The position numbers and the translations under genes were made by a program. A DNA stretch of 64,000 bases from Bradyrhizobium lablabi (lineage in GTDB: Bacteria > Pseudomonadota > Alphaproteobacteria > Rhizobiales > Xanthobacteraceae), in NCBI RefSeq assembly GCF_018131005.1, contig NZ_JAFCJK010000002.1:806001-870000 (forward strand). The letters are read 5' to 3'. Of this stretch, positions 17,154 to 26,063 are shown one piece after another. Within the stretch, counting starts at the first letter, position 1, and each line of letters begins with the position of its first letter. The notes beneath the pieces were generated by a model. The model was not told where the DNA came from and did no database searches. It saw nothing but the letters and a program-made list of their open reading frames with translations.

Positions 17154-18098
17154 TCACGCGGCTGTTGGGGCCCGCCGGCGGCGGGCGTCGGCATAGAGCG
17201 CGGCGACCGCGCACGAGGCCATCCTCGCCCTTGGCGAATCGGCCCGGGACGTCAGCACGATCGGAACCCTGGCCCCGAGCACGAGTCCGGCGCTATCCGC
17301 CTTGGCGAAATAGGCCAGGTTCTTGGCCAGCATGTTGCCCGACTCGAGATTGGGCACCACCAGAATCTGTGCCCTACCGGCGACCTCGGACTTTATGCCC
17401 TTGATCCGCGCCGCTTCGACGTCGACGGCGTTATCGAACGCGAGTGGTCCATCGAGCACGCCGCCTGCGATCTGGCCGCGGTCGGCCATCTTGCAGAGTG
17501 CGGCCGCCTCGATGGTGGATGGAATCTTGGACGTCACCGTCTCGACCGCCGAGAGGATGGCGACCCGCGGCAGCTTGCCGAAGCCGGCTTGCGTGAACAG
17601 GTCGATGGCATTCTGAATAATGTCGCGCTTGTCATCCAGATCGGGGAAAATGTTGATCGCAGCGTCGGTGATGAGAAGCGTATCGGCGTAGGTGGGCACA
17701 TCCATCACAAAGACGTGGCTGATGCGCCGATCGGTTCGCAACCCCGTCGTCTTCGCTGTGACGCTTCGCATCAGTTCGTCGGTGTGCAAGCTGCCCTTCA
17801 TCAACATCTCGCCTCGGGCAGCATGGATCAATTCAACGCCCTTGGCAGCAGCGGCGTCGCTGTGCGGCGCATCGACGATCTCGAGACCCGCGATGTCGAG
17901 ACCGTGCTTTGTGGCCGTCGCCTTGATCTTCGCTTCGGGGCCGACCAACAACGGCTTGATGATGCCAGCCGCGGCACTGTCGATCGCACCGCGCAGCGAC
18001 GTCTCGTCACAGGGATGAACCACGACAGTCGGGACTGCCGAGACAGCCTTGGCGGCGGCGATCAGTCGATCGTACTTGGTATGAGCGGTTTCATTCAT
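17154..18098 (-). CDS. pta: phosphate acetyltransferase
   Basis: Phosphotransacetylase of 314 residues, of the short PTA/PTB type, converting acetyl-CoA and phosphate to acetyl phosphate and CoA. Family segments are [74 protein letters not shown] and [10 protein letters not shown]. The C-terminal tail ends [12 protein letters not shown]. It lies 29 bp after the DUF3141 gene and just before ackA. The short form has no regulatory N-terminal domain. A phosphobutyryl-transferase activity cannot be excluded, but the ackA partner favours acetyl. Confidence 0.92.
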   Translation of the reverse strand: MNETAHTKYDRLIAAAKAVSAVPTVVVHPCDETSLRGAIDSAAAGIIKPLLVGPEAKIKATATKHGLDIAGLEIVDAPHSDAAAAKGVELIHAARGEMLMKGSLHTDELMRSVTAKTTGLRTDRRISHVFVMDVPTYADTLLITDAAINIFPDLDDKRDIIQNAIDLFTQAGFGKLPRVAILSAVETVTSKIPSTIEAAALCKMADRGQIAGGVLDGPLAFDNAVDVEAARIKGIKSEVAGRAQILVVPNLESGNMLAKNLAYFAKADSAGLVLGARVPIVLTSRADSPRARMASCAVAALYADARRRRAPTAA

Positions 18099-18127
18099 GG
18101 TGCGACTCCGGGTCCCCTCAGATCGTA

Positions 18128-20353
18128 TCAGGATGCTCTTGCTTTGGGATCGAAAGGGGCCACGTTCGACACCTTCTCCGAAATCTCTCCTGGCTCGAGG
18201 CCGAACAGTTCCGCAACGCGATTCAGCCGGCTCGCCACCTCGCCTGAAATCCCTGCGCTCGCCGACAGCACATCACGAATCGCGCCGAACGCCGCGCGCC
18301 GTTCATTCATATTGTCCGGCAGCAGGGCCGGGATCGCCCCTAGTGCAGCGTCGCGATCGAGAAGAAGCATGAAGAATTGCTCACGAACCAGAGACTTGAA
18401 TTCGGAGAGCGTCACGGGCTTGCCCGCAACATCGCGGCGCACCCGACGCAAAGCCTCAAGGCTGCGCTCGTCCACCATGCCGCGGGCCGACCCAACATAG
18501 AGGAGAGCGCGGATCGCGGCCTCGCGAAGGCCACCCTCGCTGATTTGCGACTTCAGTTCGGCGACCCGTTTCTCCATTTGCTGCCGATACTGTGTCGGCA
18601 TTTCCTGTCTTCGCGACGGCGGCGCCGATCGGGGATCAACGCCGACCGCTGCTTGCAGCGCAGGTGAGCCATATACGGCGAGGAATACCGCTTCGCTGAG
18701 CGCTTCCTGAGAGTCGCGCCAGGTGTCGAGAGCGTGAACGATCTGCTTGGAGATGGTCTCCTGGAACGCAAGGAAGGGATTATCCGAACTTGCCGGCTTG
18801 CGCCGTTCCTCGACCTGTTGCGCGGTCGCCTTGACCGCAGCCATGAACGGATTCTGGCTGCTGAAAGCCTCGTACTGCAGGCGCAGCGGATGGAGGTGGC
18901 TCGTCCACTCTGCCAGTTCAGGCGTCACCATGCGCCTGATCAGAGGTTGGACGAACTTGCGGTAAGCGGCGAGATTGAACTCCGAAACTCGCTTCGCGGT
19001 TTCGAACCGCCGTTCATCCTCCGTTGAATTGCCTCCCATAGCCCGGATGTCGTCGAGGGTCCGCGCTTCACAACGCATCACCCACTGCCCGACGGCAAGC
19101 TCGGCGTTGGCCGTCTCGGCGCCCTTGGCCTCGAAGCTCGCCTCGTAGAGGCCCGACGGAAGCACGTCGATCAGGTCGATGTTACTGGAAAATTCCGCAT
19201 GTTCCTTCTTGGCTACGCCTCCTGATACGAAGATGCCGAGATGACCGATGGTTTCGTGAACCGTGTAAACGATCGTCTGTCCGTAAGCCCGGATCTCGTC
19301 AACGTCGGCGTAGAGATCGAGGATCCAGTCCAGCGCCTGCTGCGGCGGGGTGACATTGTCACCTTTGGAACAGAAAACGACGATCGGCGATCTGATGTTG
19401 CGCAGGTCAACGGTTTCACCGTCCGACATCTTGATGCGGCCGGCAGCAAGATTGTTGCCGATGAAGAGCTCGTCGACAATGAACTGGATCTCCTCGGCGT
19501 TCAGGTTCACATGGCCGCCCCACCAACGCTCGAATTCAAGGTAGCGGCTAGCCTCGGTGTCCACCTTGGAGAAGACGTTGTACTGTTTCGTCCACAGCGT
19601 GTTGGACGGATTCTGGTTCTCGAAGTTCTGGACAAGCCAGGCGCCATCGAACTTGCCACCGCCGAGGTCGCTCGTCAGCGCCGTCAGCCAGCTCCCGCCA
19701 AGCAGACCGCCCGAGTAGCGCATCGGATATTTGCCGTGCACGCCGGCCCAATACGCGAGCGGCGCCCCCGCGACGATCACCGGGCCAAACAACTCTGGAC
19801 GCAACGAGGCGAGGATCATCACGGCCCAGCCGGCCTGACAGTTTCCGACCACACAAGGCTTGCCGTCCGCATCCGGGTGAAGGCTGATGACTTTTTCAAG
19901 GAACAATGCTTCCGCGCGCGCGATGCGCTCGATGGTCTGCTCCGGCATCGGTTCCGGCAGAAAGCCGATAAAATAGCAGGGATGCCCGGCCTTCATGGCA
20001 ACCCCGATCTCGCTGTCCGCCTTGAAACCACCAATGCCGGGGCCGTGACCGGCGCGCGGGTCGACGACGACGAACGGCCGTCGTTTCAGATCGATCTCGA
20101 TGCCTTTGGGGGGAATAATCCGTACCAGCGCGTAATTGACCGGATCGTCCAGCTTGCGGCCATCCATGATCAATTCGGCCGCATAATTCAGGACGTGCGG
20201 CGCGGTCTTGGCGACATGCTCACGATATTGATCGCCGCGCTGGCGCAGAATGTCGAGAAACAGCACGCTACGCTGGCCGGCATCGGTCATGTACTCGACG
20301 GCGGACGCCACCAATCGCGAGATCGGATCGTTCGACAGCATTGTGTTCTCCAT
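18128..20353 (-). CDS. DUF3141 protein with a PhaC-like lipase box
   Basis: A 741-residue cytoplasmic protein of the DUF3141 family. The N-terminal half has an alpha/beta hydrolase core like PHA synthase: PFVVVDPRAGHGPGIGGFK, CYFIGFLPEPMP, and a cysteine nucleophile in GNCQAGWAVM (near residue 185) in place of serine. GDNVTPPQQALDWI and VHETIGHLGIFVSG supply the Asp and His. The C-terminal 330 residues are helical and charged. It heads the pta-ackA-fabI operon, 63 bp from the FixK-type box at 20410. Start codon: ATG at 20353 with GGAG 7 bases upstream; 20341 is also possible. PHA-like polymerase or acyl-transfer activity is inferred from the Cys box. Confidence 0.82.
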   Translation of the reverse strand: MENTMLSNDPISRLVASAVEYMTDAGQRSVLFLDILRQRGDQYREHVAKTAPHVLNYAAELIMDGRKLDDPVNYALVRIIPPKGIEIDLKRRPFVVVDPRAGHGPGIGGFKADSEIGVAMKAGHPCYFIGFLPEPMPEQTIERIARAEALFLEKVISLHPDADGKPCVVGNCQAGWAVMILASLRPELFGPVIVAGAPLAYWAGVHGKYPMRYSGGLLGGSWLTALTSDLGGGKFDGAWLVQNFENQNPSNTLWTKQYNVFSKVDTEASRYLEFERWWGGHVNLNAEEIQFIVDELFIGNNLAAGRIKMSDGETVDLRNIRSPIVVFCSKGDNVTPPQQALDWILDLYADVDEIRAYGQTIVYTVHETIGHLGIFVSGGVAKKEHAEFSSNIDLIDVLPSGLYEASFEAKGAETANAELAVGQWVMRCEARTLDDIRAMGGNSTEDERRFETAKRVSEFNLAAYRKFVQPLIRRMVTPELAEWTSHLHPLRLQYEAFSSQNPFMAAVKATAQQVEERRKPASSDNPFLAFQETISKQIVHALDTWRDSQEALSEAVFLAVYGSPALQAAVGVDPRSAPPSRRQEMPTQYRQQMEKRVAELKSQISEGGLREAAIRALLYVGSARGMVDERSLEALRRVRRDVAGKPVTLSEFKSLVREQFFMLLLDRDAALGAIPALLPDNMNERRAAFGAIRDVLSASAGISGEVASRLNRVAELFGLEPGEISEKVSNVAPFDPKARAS

Positions 20354-20409
20354 CACCATGCTCCGACTTACATGTGTGCTCCATTCAAGGTGCATTGCGG
20401 AAAGACGCT

Positions 20410-20423
20410 TTGATCTAGGTCAA
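20410..20423. promoter_or_regulatory. FNR/FixK-type box
   Basis: TTGATCTAGGTCAA, one mismatch in the second half site. Its centre is 63 bp from the DUF3141 start (leftward) and 71 bp from the GNAT ATG at 20488 (rightward), so it may drive both the DUF3141-pta-ackA-fabI operon and the GNAT. Confidence 0.75.
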
Positions 20424-20487
20424 GCGCCACCGAACAACAGTGACGCCAGATAGCGCCCGCTCGACCCAGTACCGCGAGAAAGCCCCA

Positions 20488-21009
20488 ATGCTGGATGCCG
20501 CTCACTACGCAGTGTCGGAACCTCTGCGCGATGGCGGCAGCGTAGAGATTCGAGCACTTCGGCCAGAGGATGAGGCCGGCATGCTCGCAGCGGTCGAGCG
20601 AACCAGCGCAGAGTCACTGCACCGGCGCTTCTTCGTGGCGAAACGTCACTTTTCGGAAGCGGAACATGCGTTCTTCATGAACCCGGACTTCAAGGAACAT
20701 GTGGCGCTCGTCGCGATTGCGACTGAACATGACCGCCCGATCATCATCGGCGGCGGCCGTTACGTCGTCTTCGAACCTGGACGCGCCGAGCTCGCGTTCG
20801 CGGTCGTCGACGAGTGGCAGGGGCACGGCGTTGGCACTCTTTTGATGCGTCATCTGGCCAAGATCGCGCGTGATGCTGGTCTTGAGGAACTCGTCGCGGA
20901 AGTCCTGCCGGAAAATGCTGCGATGCTGAGGGTTTTCGGCAAGTTCGGCTTCAAGCCTGCCTCCCGGCGCGATCCGCAAACTGTTCATCTCGTTCTGCAA
21001 CTCACCTGA
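20488..21009 (+). CDS. GNAT-family acetyltransferase
   Basis: A 173-residue GNAT domain protein. The N-terminal strand reads EIRALRPEDEAGMLAAVERT. The acetyl-CoA loop is in DEWQGHGVGTLLMRHLAKIA (Q/R-x2-G-x-G/A pattern), and EVLPENAAMLRVFGKFGF is a typical beta5-alpha4 segment. The arrangement resembles the acetyltransferase domain of protein lysine acetyltransferases. The ATG at 20488 has GAGAAAG upstream; a GTG at 20440 is too near the box at 20410. It is divergent from pta-ackA, so a role in acetylating enzymes when acetyl-CoA flux changes is possible but not shown. Confidence 0.82.
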   Translation: MLDAAHYAVSEPLRDGGSVEIRALRPEDEAGMLAAVERTSAESLHRRFFVAKRHFSEAEHAFFMNPDFKEHVALVAIATEHDRPIIIGGGRYVVFEPGRAELAFAVVDEWQGHGVGTLLMRHLAKIARDAGLEELVAEVLPENAAMLRVFGKFGFKPASRRDPQTVHLVLQLT

Positions 21010-21049
21010 TCAAAAGCCTGACGTCTTTGGCTTTCCGGAAGAGAAGGCC

Positions 21050-21484
21050 TCATCGCAACGAAATCCTGATGCTGCTGAGATTGGCCGCGACCTCCATACC
21101 GGCCTTGGGTCCCTGGAGCTCGAGCACAACGCCCTTCTCGTTTCGCAGGTGCGCGGCTCCGACACCGCCGACGAAAGCGCCGCCGCCGCCCACTGACTCG
21201 TATGTGCCGGCGAAATCGCTGATTGCGCGCAAGCCGGTCACCCGTCCCTCCAATCGGCTGATAGAGGCACCGGCGGTGACGCCCAGACTGAGGCCTGAGA
21301 CACTGAACGGGTAGGTGTGGCCACGATAGGTCAGGATACCACTCCCGCCACCCGCTCCCACCATCAATCCGGCCTTGACGAACTTGACGCGAACATGCCC
21401 TGAGGCCTGCGCGAATAGCGGCGCGGACAGCAGAGTTAGCGCGACCAAGGCAAGGCCAATAGCCCGGATCGGACGTCTCATCAT
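21050..21484 (-). CDS. secreted glycine-rich beta protein, paralogue of the one at 29216
   Basis: A 144-residue exported protein. The signal peptide ends near LFAQA. The mature part is a repetitive beta-rich glycine/valine sequence: MVGAGGGSGILTYRGHTYPF, SVSGLSLGVTAGASISRLEGRV and ending AANLSSIRISLR. A paralogue with the same pattern (GGGEGVLTLRGKHYPF, SVSG/TVSG, YNLRG) is at 29216-29647. Each is the third gene of a FixK-box operon. Family unknown; the glycine and hydrophobic repeats suggest an outer-membrane or periplasmic barrel-like protein. It lies 19 bp after the DUF2950 gene. Confidence 0.7.
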   Translation of the reverse strand: MMRRPIRAIGLALVALTLLSAPLFAQASGHVRVKFVKAGLMVGAGGGSGILTYRGHTYPFSVSGLSLGVTAGASISRLEGRVTGLRAISDFAGTYESVGGGGAFVGGVGAAHLRNEKGVVLELQGPKAGMEVAANLSSIRISLR

Positions 21485-21503
21485 CGCAGGGACTCCACGG
21501 TTC

Positions 21504-22439
21504 TCAGGGATTCTTCACGTCCACCTTCTTCCAGGTCTGGTCGGGGTCGAACGTGATGAGGCGCCTTGCGATGATCTCGGTGCGTGGACCGAGGTCCTTC
21601 TGGTAGACGGTTCCGGCGTGATTGACCATGAAGGTCATCACGCCCGAATTGCCGTATTCGGCGGGATAGGCGATGAGTGCAAAGCCGCCGATCATCTTCC
21701 CCTTCACGACGTAGTTCAAAGCGCCGCCGGGTGCGTCGGATCCCTGCGCCTTCAGGATCCGGTAGTAGTAGCCATGGTAAGGTGCGCCATCCCCTCCAAC
21801 CTTGTAGCCTTCCGCTGCTGCCTGGGCCGCCAGTTCGCCGAGTGGGCTTGGGTCGCGGTCGTCGCGCCAGAACAGGCCGTCCTTCTTGCCAGGACTGCTG
21901 ACGATGCGCTGCGCGTAGGTCCCCGCTCCCTCGCCGGTTCGATCCTTGTCGGCATATTCGTTCTGCGCATCGACGTAGGCGAGAGAGGTCTGGATGGCAT
22001 CGAGCTCGTTGCGGCCGATGCGGCGATAGAGGATCTCGCGGCGACCTGCGGAAGCATCGAATTCCCAGCCGTCCCTGTTGTTGACGAGAGGAATCGGGAA
22101 CGGAAAGTCATCGGCGCCAAGTACCAGCGTGGCCTTCTTGTTGCCTTCGGCCTTGATGGAATGCTTCGCGTCATAGGCCGTAAGGAAGGTCTGGCGAGTC
22201 TCGGCATCGGCGACCTCATCGCCGGACTCGATGATATCATCAGCGTCACGGCCCAACACTTTCAGGATGGCCCGCTTCGCGCCGCTCCGCACAGCGGTGG
22301 CCAGTGCTGCCGCTGCGTCTTCGGGATTTGGATAGGCCTGCTGCGCTTGAGCCGAAGGGATCAGTAGCGCCAGAACTGTCGCCGAGACCACGCTGACGAA
22401 AGCTGCATGGCTCAAGCGGAACATCGGGAAGCCTCTCAT
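21504..22439 (-). CDS. DUF2950 secreted protein
   Basis: About 311 residues, beginning MRGFPMFRLSHAAFVSVVSA, then a signal peptide ending AQAQQAYPNPEDAAAAL. DUF2950 pattern: DEVADAETRQTFLTAYDAKH, FPFPIPLVNNRDGWEFDASA, GRREILYRRIGRNELDA, and GYYYRILKAQGSDAPGG. The start overlaps the DUF3300 stop (ATGA at 22436-22439), so both proteins are made from one message. Family function unknown, but DUF2950 and DUF3300 genes often sit together, and both proteins are exported. It is the second gene behind the box at 24177. Confidence 0.82.
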   Translation of the reverse strand: MRGFPMFRLSHAAFVSVVSATVLALLIPSAQAQQAYPNPEDAAAALATAVRSGAKRAILKVLGRDADDIIESGDEVADAETRQTFLTAYDAKHSIKAEGNKKATLVLGADDFPFPIPLVNNRDGWEFDASAGRREILYRRIGRNELDAIQTSLAYVDAQNEYADKDRTGEGAGTYAQRIVSSPGKKDGLFWRDDRDPSPLGELAAQAAAEGYKVGGDGAPYHGYYYRILKAQGSDAPGGALNYVVKGKMIGGFALIAYPAEYGNSGVMTFMVNHAGTVYQKDLGPRTEIIARRLITFDPDQTWKKVDVKNP

Positions 22440-24121
22440 CGCGATGCCTCCGATCGGGCGGGGATTTGCGCGCCGTTGGCGAGCCATTCGCTGTAGGCGC
22501 GCAGCTTGAGACCGAGCTTGTCGTAATAGACCCTGAGATAACCGTCGCTGCCTCGCGTAACGGCTTGCGGCATCACCTGCGCAACCTCTTGCGCCAGCAC
22601 GCCGACATAGGCCTTGCTGCTGCCGAGATAGCTGAAACGGTAGTAGCCGAGGCCGTTGGCCAGATGGCCGAGCAGGACGATGTCATGCTTCAGGGCAATA
22701 TCCGATCGCCTGCCGCCTCCACCGCCGCGGAAGCCGCCACCGCCGCCCCCGTGGAATCCTCCGCCGCCACGGCCGGCAAAGCCGCCGCCAGCCGCGACGC
22801 GACCGCCGCCGCCGCCGCGTCCGCCCAGGCTCATTTGCCCGCGAGCCGATTGCAGGTTGGCGGCACGGCCGGATGACACGTTTCTGAAAGCGTTGTCGCG
22901 ACCGCCGCCACCGCGCGCCGCGTTGCGGCCACGGTCGCTGGTCCTGGCCCGATCGCCTCCCTTGGCCCGATCGCCCCCTTTGGCGCGATCGCCAGCCTTG
23001 GCGCGATCACCGCCTCCCTGTGCACGATCGGCCGTGCCTGGACGGTTCGCACGGTCGCCGCCGGGCCGGTCGCGCGAAGCGGCACGATCTCCCGCGCGGT
23101 CGCCCGCGCCAGCGCGGTCACCACCTCCGGGTCGGTCCTGTCCGGGGCGAAGCACCTGCTGACCGTCGCGACCTCGAAAATCCATCCGATTTCCGGCGCC
23201 AGCTTTCAGATTGTTGTTGCCGAAGCGCTGCTGGACGTTGGTGTTGCTGTAGCGGACGCCCTGCCGATGCGCCGGGTTGTGCTGCCAGTTGTTTCCGATG
23301 TTGTTCACCCGGTTGTAACGGTTGACGTAGACGTTTCGGTTGGCCCAGTTGAAGCCGCCGCCCCAATAATTGCCCCATCGCCCGATCGCCCAGGCCGTCC
23401 CGAAGGCAAGGCCCGCCGCGATCACGCCGGCGCCGATATAGGATGGATAGCCGAAATAATACGGAGGATAGGCTGCATAGGGCCAAGCGCCGTAGACCGT
23501 CGCGGGATCGTAATAGGGTACATAGATCGTGTCCGGATCGGCCTGCTCGATGACGATGACCTGCTTGTTCTCCTGCGTCTGGACGCTGACCTTTTGTTGC
23601 TTCGTCGTCACCAGCTTGTTGTTGGCCTGGGCCTTTGCGCGCAATCGCTGGATCGCGTCCATCACATCCGCCTGCTGCGCGAGCACCGCGTCGCCGAGAC
23701 TCTTGGTCCAATCGATCTTGTCGCTCATCATCGACAGGACCGCGGCCGTGCTGGCCAGGGCCTTCACGCTGTCGTCCCAGGATTGCTTGGCCACCTCCGC
23801 CTTGAGTGCGTCTCCCTTCAGGTTCTTGTGCGCGCTCAGCCAGCGGTCTGCCTGCACTATCTCGAGCGGATAGGTTGACGCTGCCAGCACGTTCGCGAGC
23901 AGTGCGTCTGGATAGAGCGCAATCGGCGCAACCAGCGCTTCGAGCTGCTCCGGTTTCAATAGCTGGTCAGCCGGCTGCGTCTGATTTGCCGGCTGCGCCT
24001 GATCGGCGGGCTGCGCCTGATCGGTCTGCGCCGCCGGCTTGTCGGCGGTTTGCGCAACCGCAACGACTGGAATTGCCGAGAACAGCGCAAGCGCGAGCAG
24101 GATCTTGCCCGAACGGAACAT
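22436..24121 (-). CDS. DUF3300 protein with RGG-like tail and C-terminal S74-like chaperone motif
   Basis: A 561-residue exported protein. The ATG at 24121 has a GGAGG ribosome site; a TTG at 24190 overlaps the regulatory box. After a signal peptide and a low-complexity AQPADQAQPA linker comes the DUF3300 core: LEALVAPIALYPDALLANVL, STYPLEIVQADRWL, PDTIYVPYYDP. Then a region of repeated GDRAKGGDRA and GGGG blocks, and at the C-terminus RRSDIALKHDIVLLG, YLGSSKAYVGVLAQEV, GSDGYLRVYYDKLGL. That last block has the order of the intramolecular chaperone domain of endosialidase/S74 type. Such a domain on a DUF3300 protein is unusual. Envelope role inferred. Confidence 0.8.
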   Translation of the reverse strand: MFRSGKILLALALFSAIPVVAVAQTADKPAAQTDQAQPADQAQPANQTQPADQLLKPEQLEALVAPIALYPDALLANVLAASTYPLEIVQADRWLSAHKNLKGDALKAEVAKQSWDDSVKALASTAAVLSMMSDKIDWTKSLGDAVLAQQADVMDAIQRLRAKAQANNKLVTTKQQKVSVQTQENKQVIVIEQADPDTIYVPYYDPATVYGAWPYAAYPPYYFGYPSYIGAGVIAAGLAFGTAWAIGRWGNYWGGGFNWANRNVYVNRYNRVNNIGNNWQHNPAHRQGVRYSNTNVQQRFGNNNLKAGAGNRMDFRGRDGQQVLRPGQDRPGGGDRAGAGDRAGDRAASRDRPGGDRANRPGTADRAQGGGDRAKAGDRAKGGDRAKGGDRARTSDRGRNAARGGGGRDNAFRNVSSGRAANLQSARGQMSLGGRGGGGGRVAAGGGFAGRGGGGFHGGGGGGFRGGGGGRRSDIALKHDIVLLGHLANGLGYYRFSYLGSSKAYVGVLAQEVAQVMPQAVTRGSDGYLRVYYDKLGLKLRAYSEWLANGAQIPARSEASR

Positions 24122-24176
24122 CGCAACCTCCATCCACACCGGATAGCGAACATCGGAGACGAGCATCGAGGTTCCT

Positions 24177-24190
24177 TTGATCGAGATCAA
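24177..24190. promoter_or_regulatory. FNR/FixK-type box, perfect palindrome
   Basis: TTGATCGAGATCAA, exact TTGAT-N4-ATCAA. Its centre is 62 bp upstream of the DUF3300 start at 24121. It lies in the short gap after the TAXI gene stop and clearly faces the DUF3300-DUF2950 operon. Confidence 0.87.
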
Positions 24191-24206
24191 GGAAAGCGTT
24201 GCCGCT

Positions 24207-25532
24207 TCAGCTCCCGGGGACGCCGGGTTGCTGCGATGCGAGATGGGCGCGGCGATCGTGAATCAAGTTCTCCAGACGGTGGGCCGCGACGTTGACCGCC
24301 GTGACGTCGCGTTCGGCACTGTCATCCGCGGTCGGACGGCTTCGTTGGGTCCGAAGCACCCGATCGATTTCGTGCTCGATCTCGTCCAGCTCCGATGCCT
24401 GCCTGGTTTCCCGGATGCGCGGTCCCAGCGCGTAGAGCGCATCGAGTGCCTCCTGCCTGGTCTTGGTCTCGACGGGACGAACGAACTTCCACGTCGCCGC
24501 CAGCACCGAAGCCAGCCCGCCCACGATCATCGGCACAAGAAAGATCACGTTGCCCCACGAATCGAGAAAACTTTCACGTGTGCCGTCGTAGAACGCAGCT
24601 GCCCCCGGATGCACCGGCAGGTAAGCATCCGCCGCAGTGTCCGGCGCCGTGATCTGCGCCAGCACCGGCAATTCCGCAAGCAGGTCCCTGCGCGCATTCA
24701 TGACGGACTGCGTCAAATCGCCGATCAGATCGGCGCCGAGCTTCTTCTGCGCCACCAGGTAGAACGACGTCCTGAGCGTTGTCAGGTCCTCGGCAGGAAT
24801 TGGCGGCGAGCCGCGCAAGGTCCCCTTCGGCACATCAAAACTTTCATATGCTCGCTCCTTCTCCGCAATAGCGCCTGCCGATTCGATCGCGATCATCACG
24901 GGACCGGCTCGCGCATTGTGTGGGAACACGCCGCGCAACTGCGCCAGATATTTTTCCGTCAGCGGGATCACGAGCAGGATCGCCCGCACCTCCTTTGCAT
25001 CGAGAGCGCGCTTTGCATCGCCCAAAGTTAGTGCCTTGAAGGAAACGCCGGCCCGCGCCAGGTCGTATTCGTCGGTCAGAACCTTGATGAGCTTCTGGTT
25101 GGCCTCGTACCCGACCACGCCGATCGTGGCGCGCTTCAATTCCGTTACGTCCGCTACCGCGGGTCCCGGTGGGGCCACGAGCAAAACGACGGCGTGTGCG
25201 AGCACCATGACAGCCTGAGCCTGCGACAGATCGCCGACATCGCCGCGCACCACCGCAAGATCGACCTTGCCGGACGCAAAGGTATTGGCCGCCTCTAGCG
25301 GACCGGATGTTTGAACGAGATGAAGCCGCACCGGTGCGGCGGCCTCGGTGAGCCTGCCGGCGATCGCGGAAACCAGCTTGACTGCCTCTCCGTCGAGTGA
25401 ACCCACCGCAACGGTCAGCGTGGTCGGTCGCGTGTACCAGCGGTAACCGACGAAGCCGGCGCCTCCGATCAGGAGAACGACCCCGCCGACCAGGGCCATC
25501 CGCAGCCAAGTCGGCATCTTGATCGTGTCCAT
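24207..25532 (-). CDS. TAXI-family solute-binding protein anchored by two membrane helices
   Basis: A 441-residue protein with an N-terminal helix (LRMALVGGVVLLIGGAGFVG). The TRAP-associated extracytoplasmic (TAXI) binding domain follows (TLTVAVGSLDGEAVKLVSAI, KVDLAVVRGD, ATIGVVGYEANQKLIKVL). A second helix sits near residue 340 (VIFLVPMIVGGLASVLAATW), followed by a cytoplasmic, charged coiled-coil tail. The usual TRAP permease is not in this window, so it may be a sensor or an uncoupled binding protein. It is the last gene of the operon starting at 27732. The C-terminal helix plus cytoplasmic tail is not normal for a soluble TAXI subunit. Confidence 0.72.
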   Translation of the reverse strand: MDTIKMPTWLRMALVGGVVLLIGGAGFVGYRWYTRPTTLTVAVGSLDGEAVKLVSAIAGRLTEAAAPVRLHLVQTSGPLEAANTFASGKVDLAVVRGDVGDLSQAQAVMVLAHAVVLLVAPPGPAVADVTELKRATIGVVGYEANQKLIKVLTDEYDLARAGVSFKALTLGDAKRALDAKEVRAILLVIPLTEKYLAQLRGVFPHNARAGPVMIAIESAGAIAEKERAYESFDVPKGTLRGSPPIPAEDLTTLRTSFYLVAQKKLGADLIGDLTQSVMNARRDLLAELPVLAQITAPDTAADAYLPVHPGAAAFYDGTRESFLDSWGNVIFLVPMIVGGLASVLAATWKFVRPVETKTRQEALDALYALGPRIRETRQASELDEIEHEIDRVLRTQRSRPTADDSAERDVTAVNVAAHRLENLIHDRRAHLASQQPGVPGS

Positions 25533-25619
25533 GGCAGCTCACCGATCAGCTATGGTTCGGCCAGCAAGCGCACTGTGGAAGGACCGGCGCAAGCGTTTGC
25601 AAACGCGTATCGCGTCTGT

Positions 25620-26033
25620 CTAGATCTTGCAACGGTGATACGTGACCTCCATCCCCTCGATGCCTGGGAATTGCCGCGTGATCGTGTTGTCGTCGACCGT
25701 CTTTATGAAGAACTGGACGTTTGACAGCATGATCCCGGAGGCGCATGCGACGACGATGTTGATGGTCTGACCGTCATCCTTCCGCGACTTGATCGCACAA
25801 TTCTCGAACTTGCCTCGCAGACGATTGGCCTCGGCGATAAAGCCGCCGCCGTAAACCCCGGAGAAGTTTCTGAACGTGACCTGATTTGCCCTGCCCTTGT
25901 GCGCGAACACCTTGCCGCATTGATCCGCACTCGTCGCCCATGCGCCGGTAAGATCGAACGCCTGCGCGCAATCGGGGAATGCGAAAATCACGCTCGCCAC
26001 GACGATTGCGCGAAGCCTGCAGTCCGATCTCAT
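25620..26033 (-). CDS. secreted hypothetical protein
   Basis: A 137-residue exported protein: a signal peptide ending AQAFDLTGAW, then a compact beta-rich domain with four cysteines (ATSADQCGKVFAHKGRANQV; KFENCAIKSRKDDG; VVACASGIML; EVTYHRCKI). No family is recognised. The presence of conserved-looking cysteines fits a disulfide-bonded periplasmic protein. It lies between the HlyD adaptor and the TAXI gene, 30 bp from the first and 87 bp from the second, on the same message. Confidence 0.6.
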   Translation of the reverse strand: MRSDCRLRAIVVASVIFAFPDCAQAFDLTGAWATSADQCGKVFAHKGRANQVTFRNFSGVYGGGFIAEANRLRGKFENCAIKSRKDDGQTINIVVACASGIMLSNVQFFIKTVDDNTITRQFPGIEGMEVTYHRCKI

Positions 26034-26063
26034 CCGACATCTCCTTGTGGTAATTCGCGGCAG

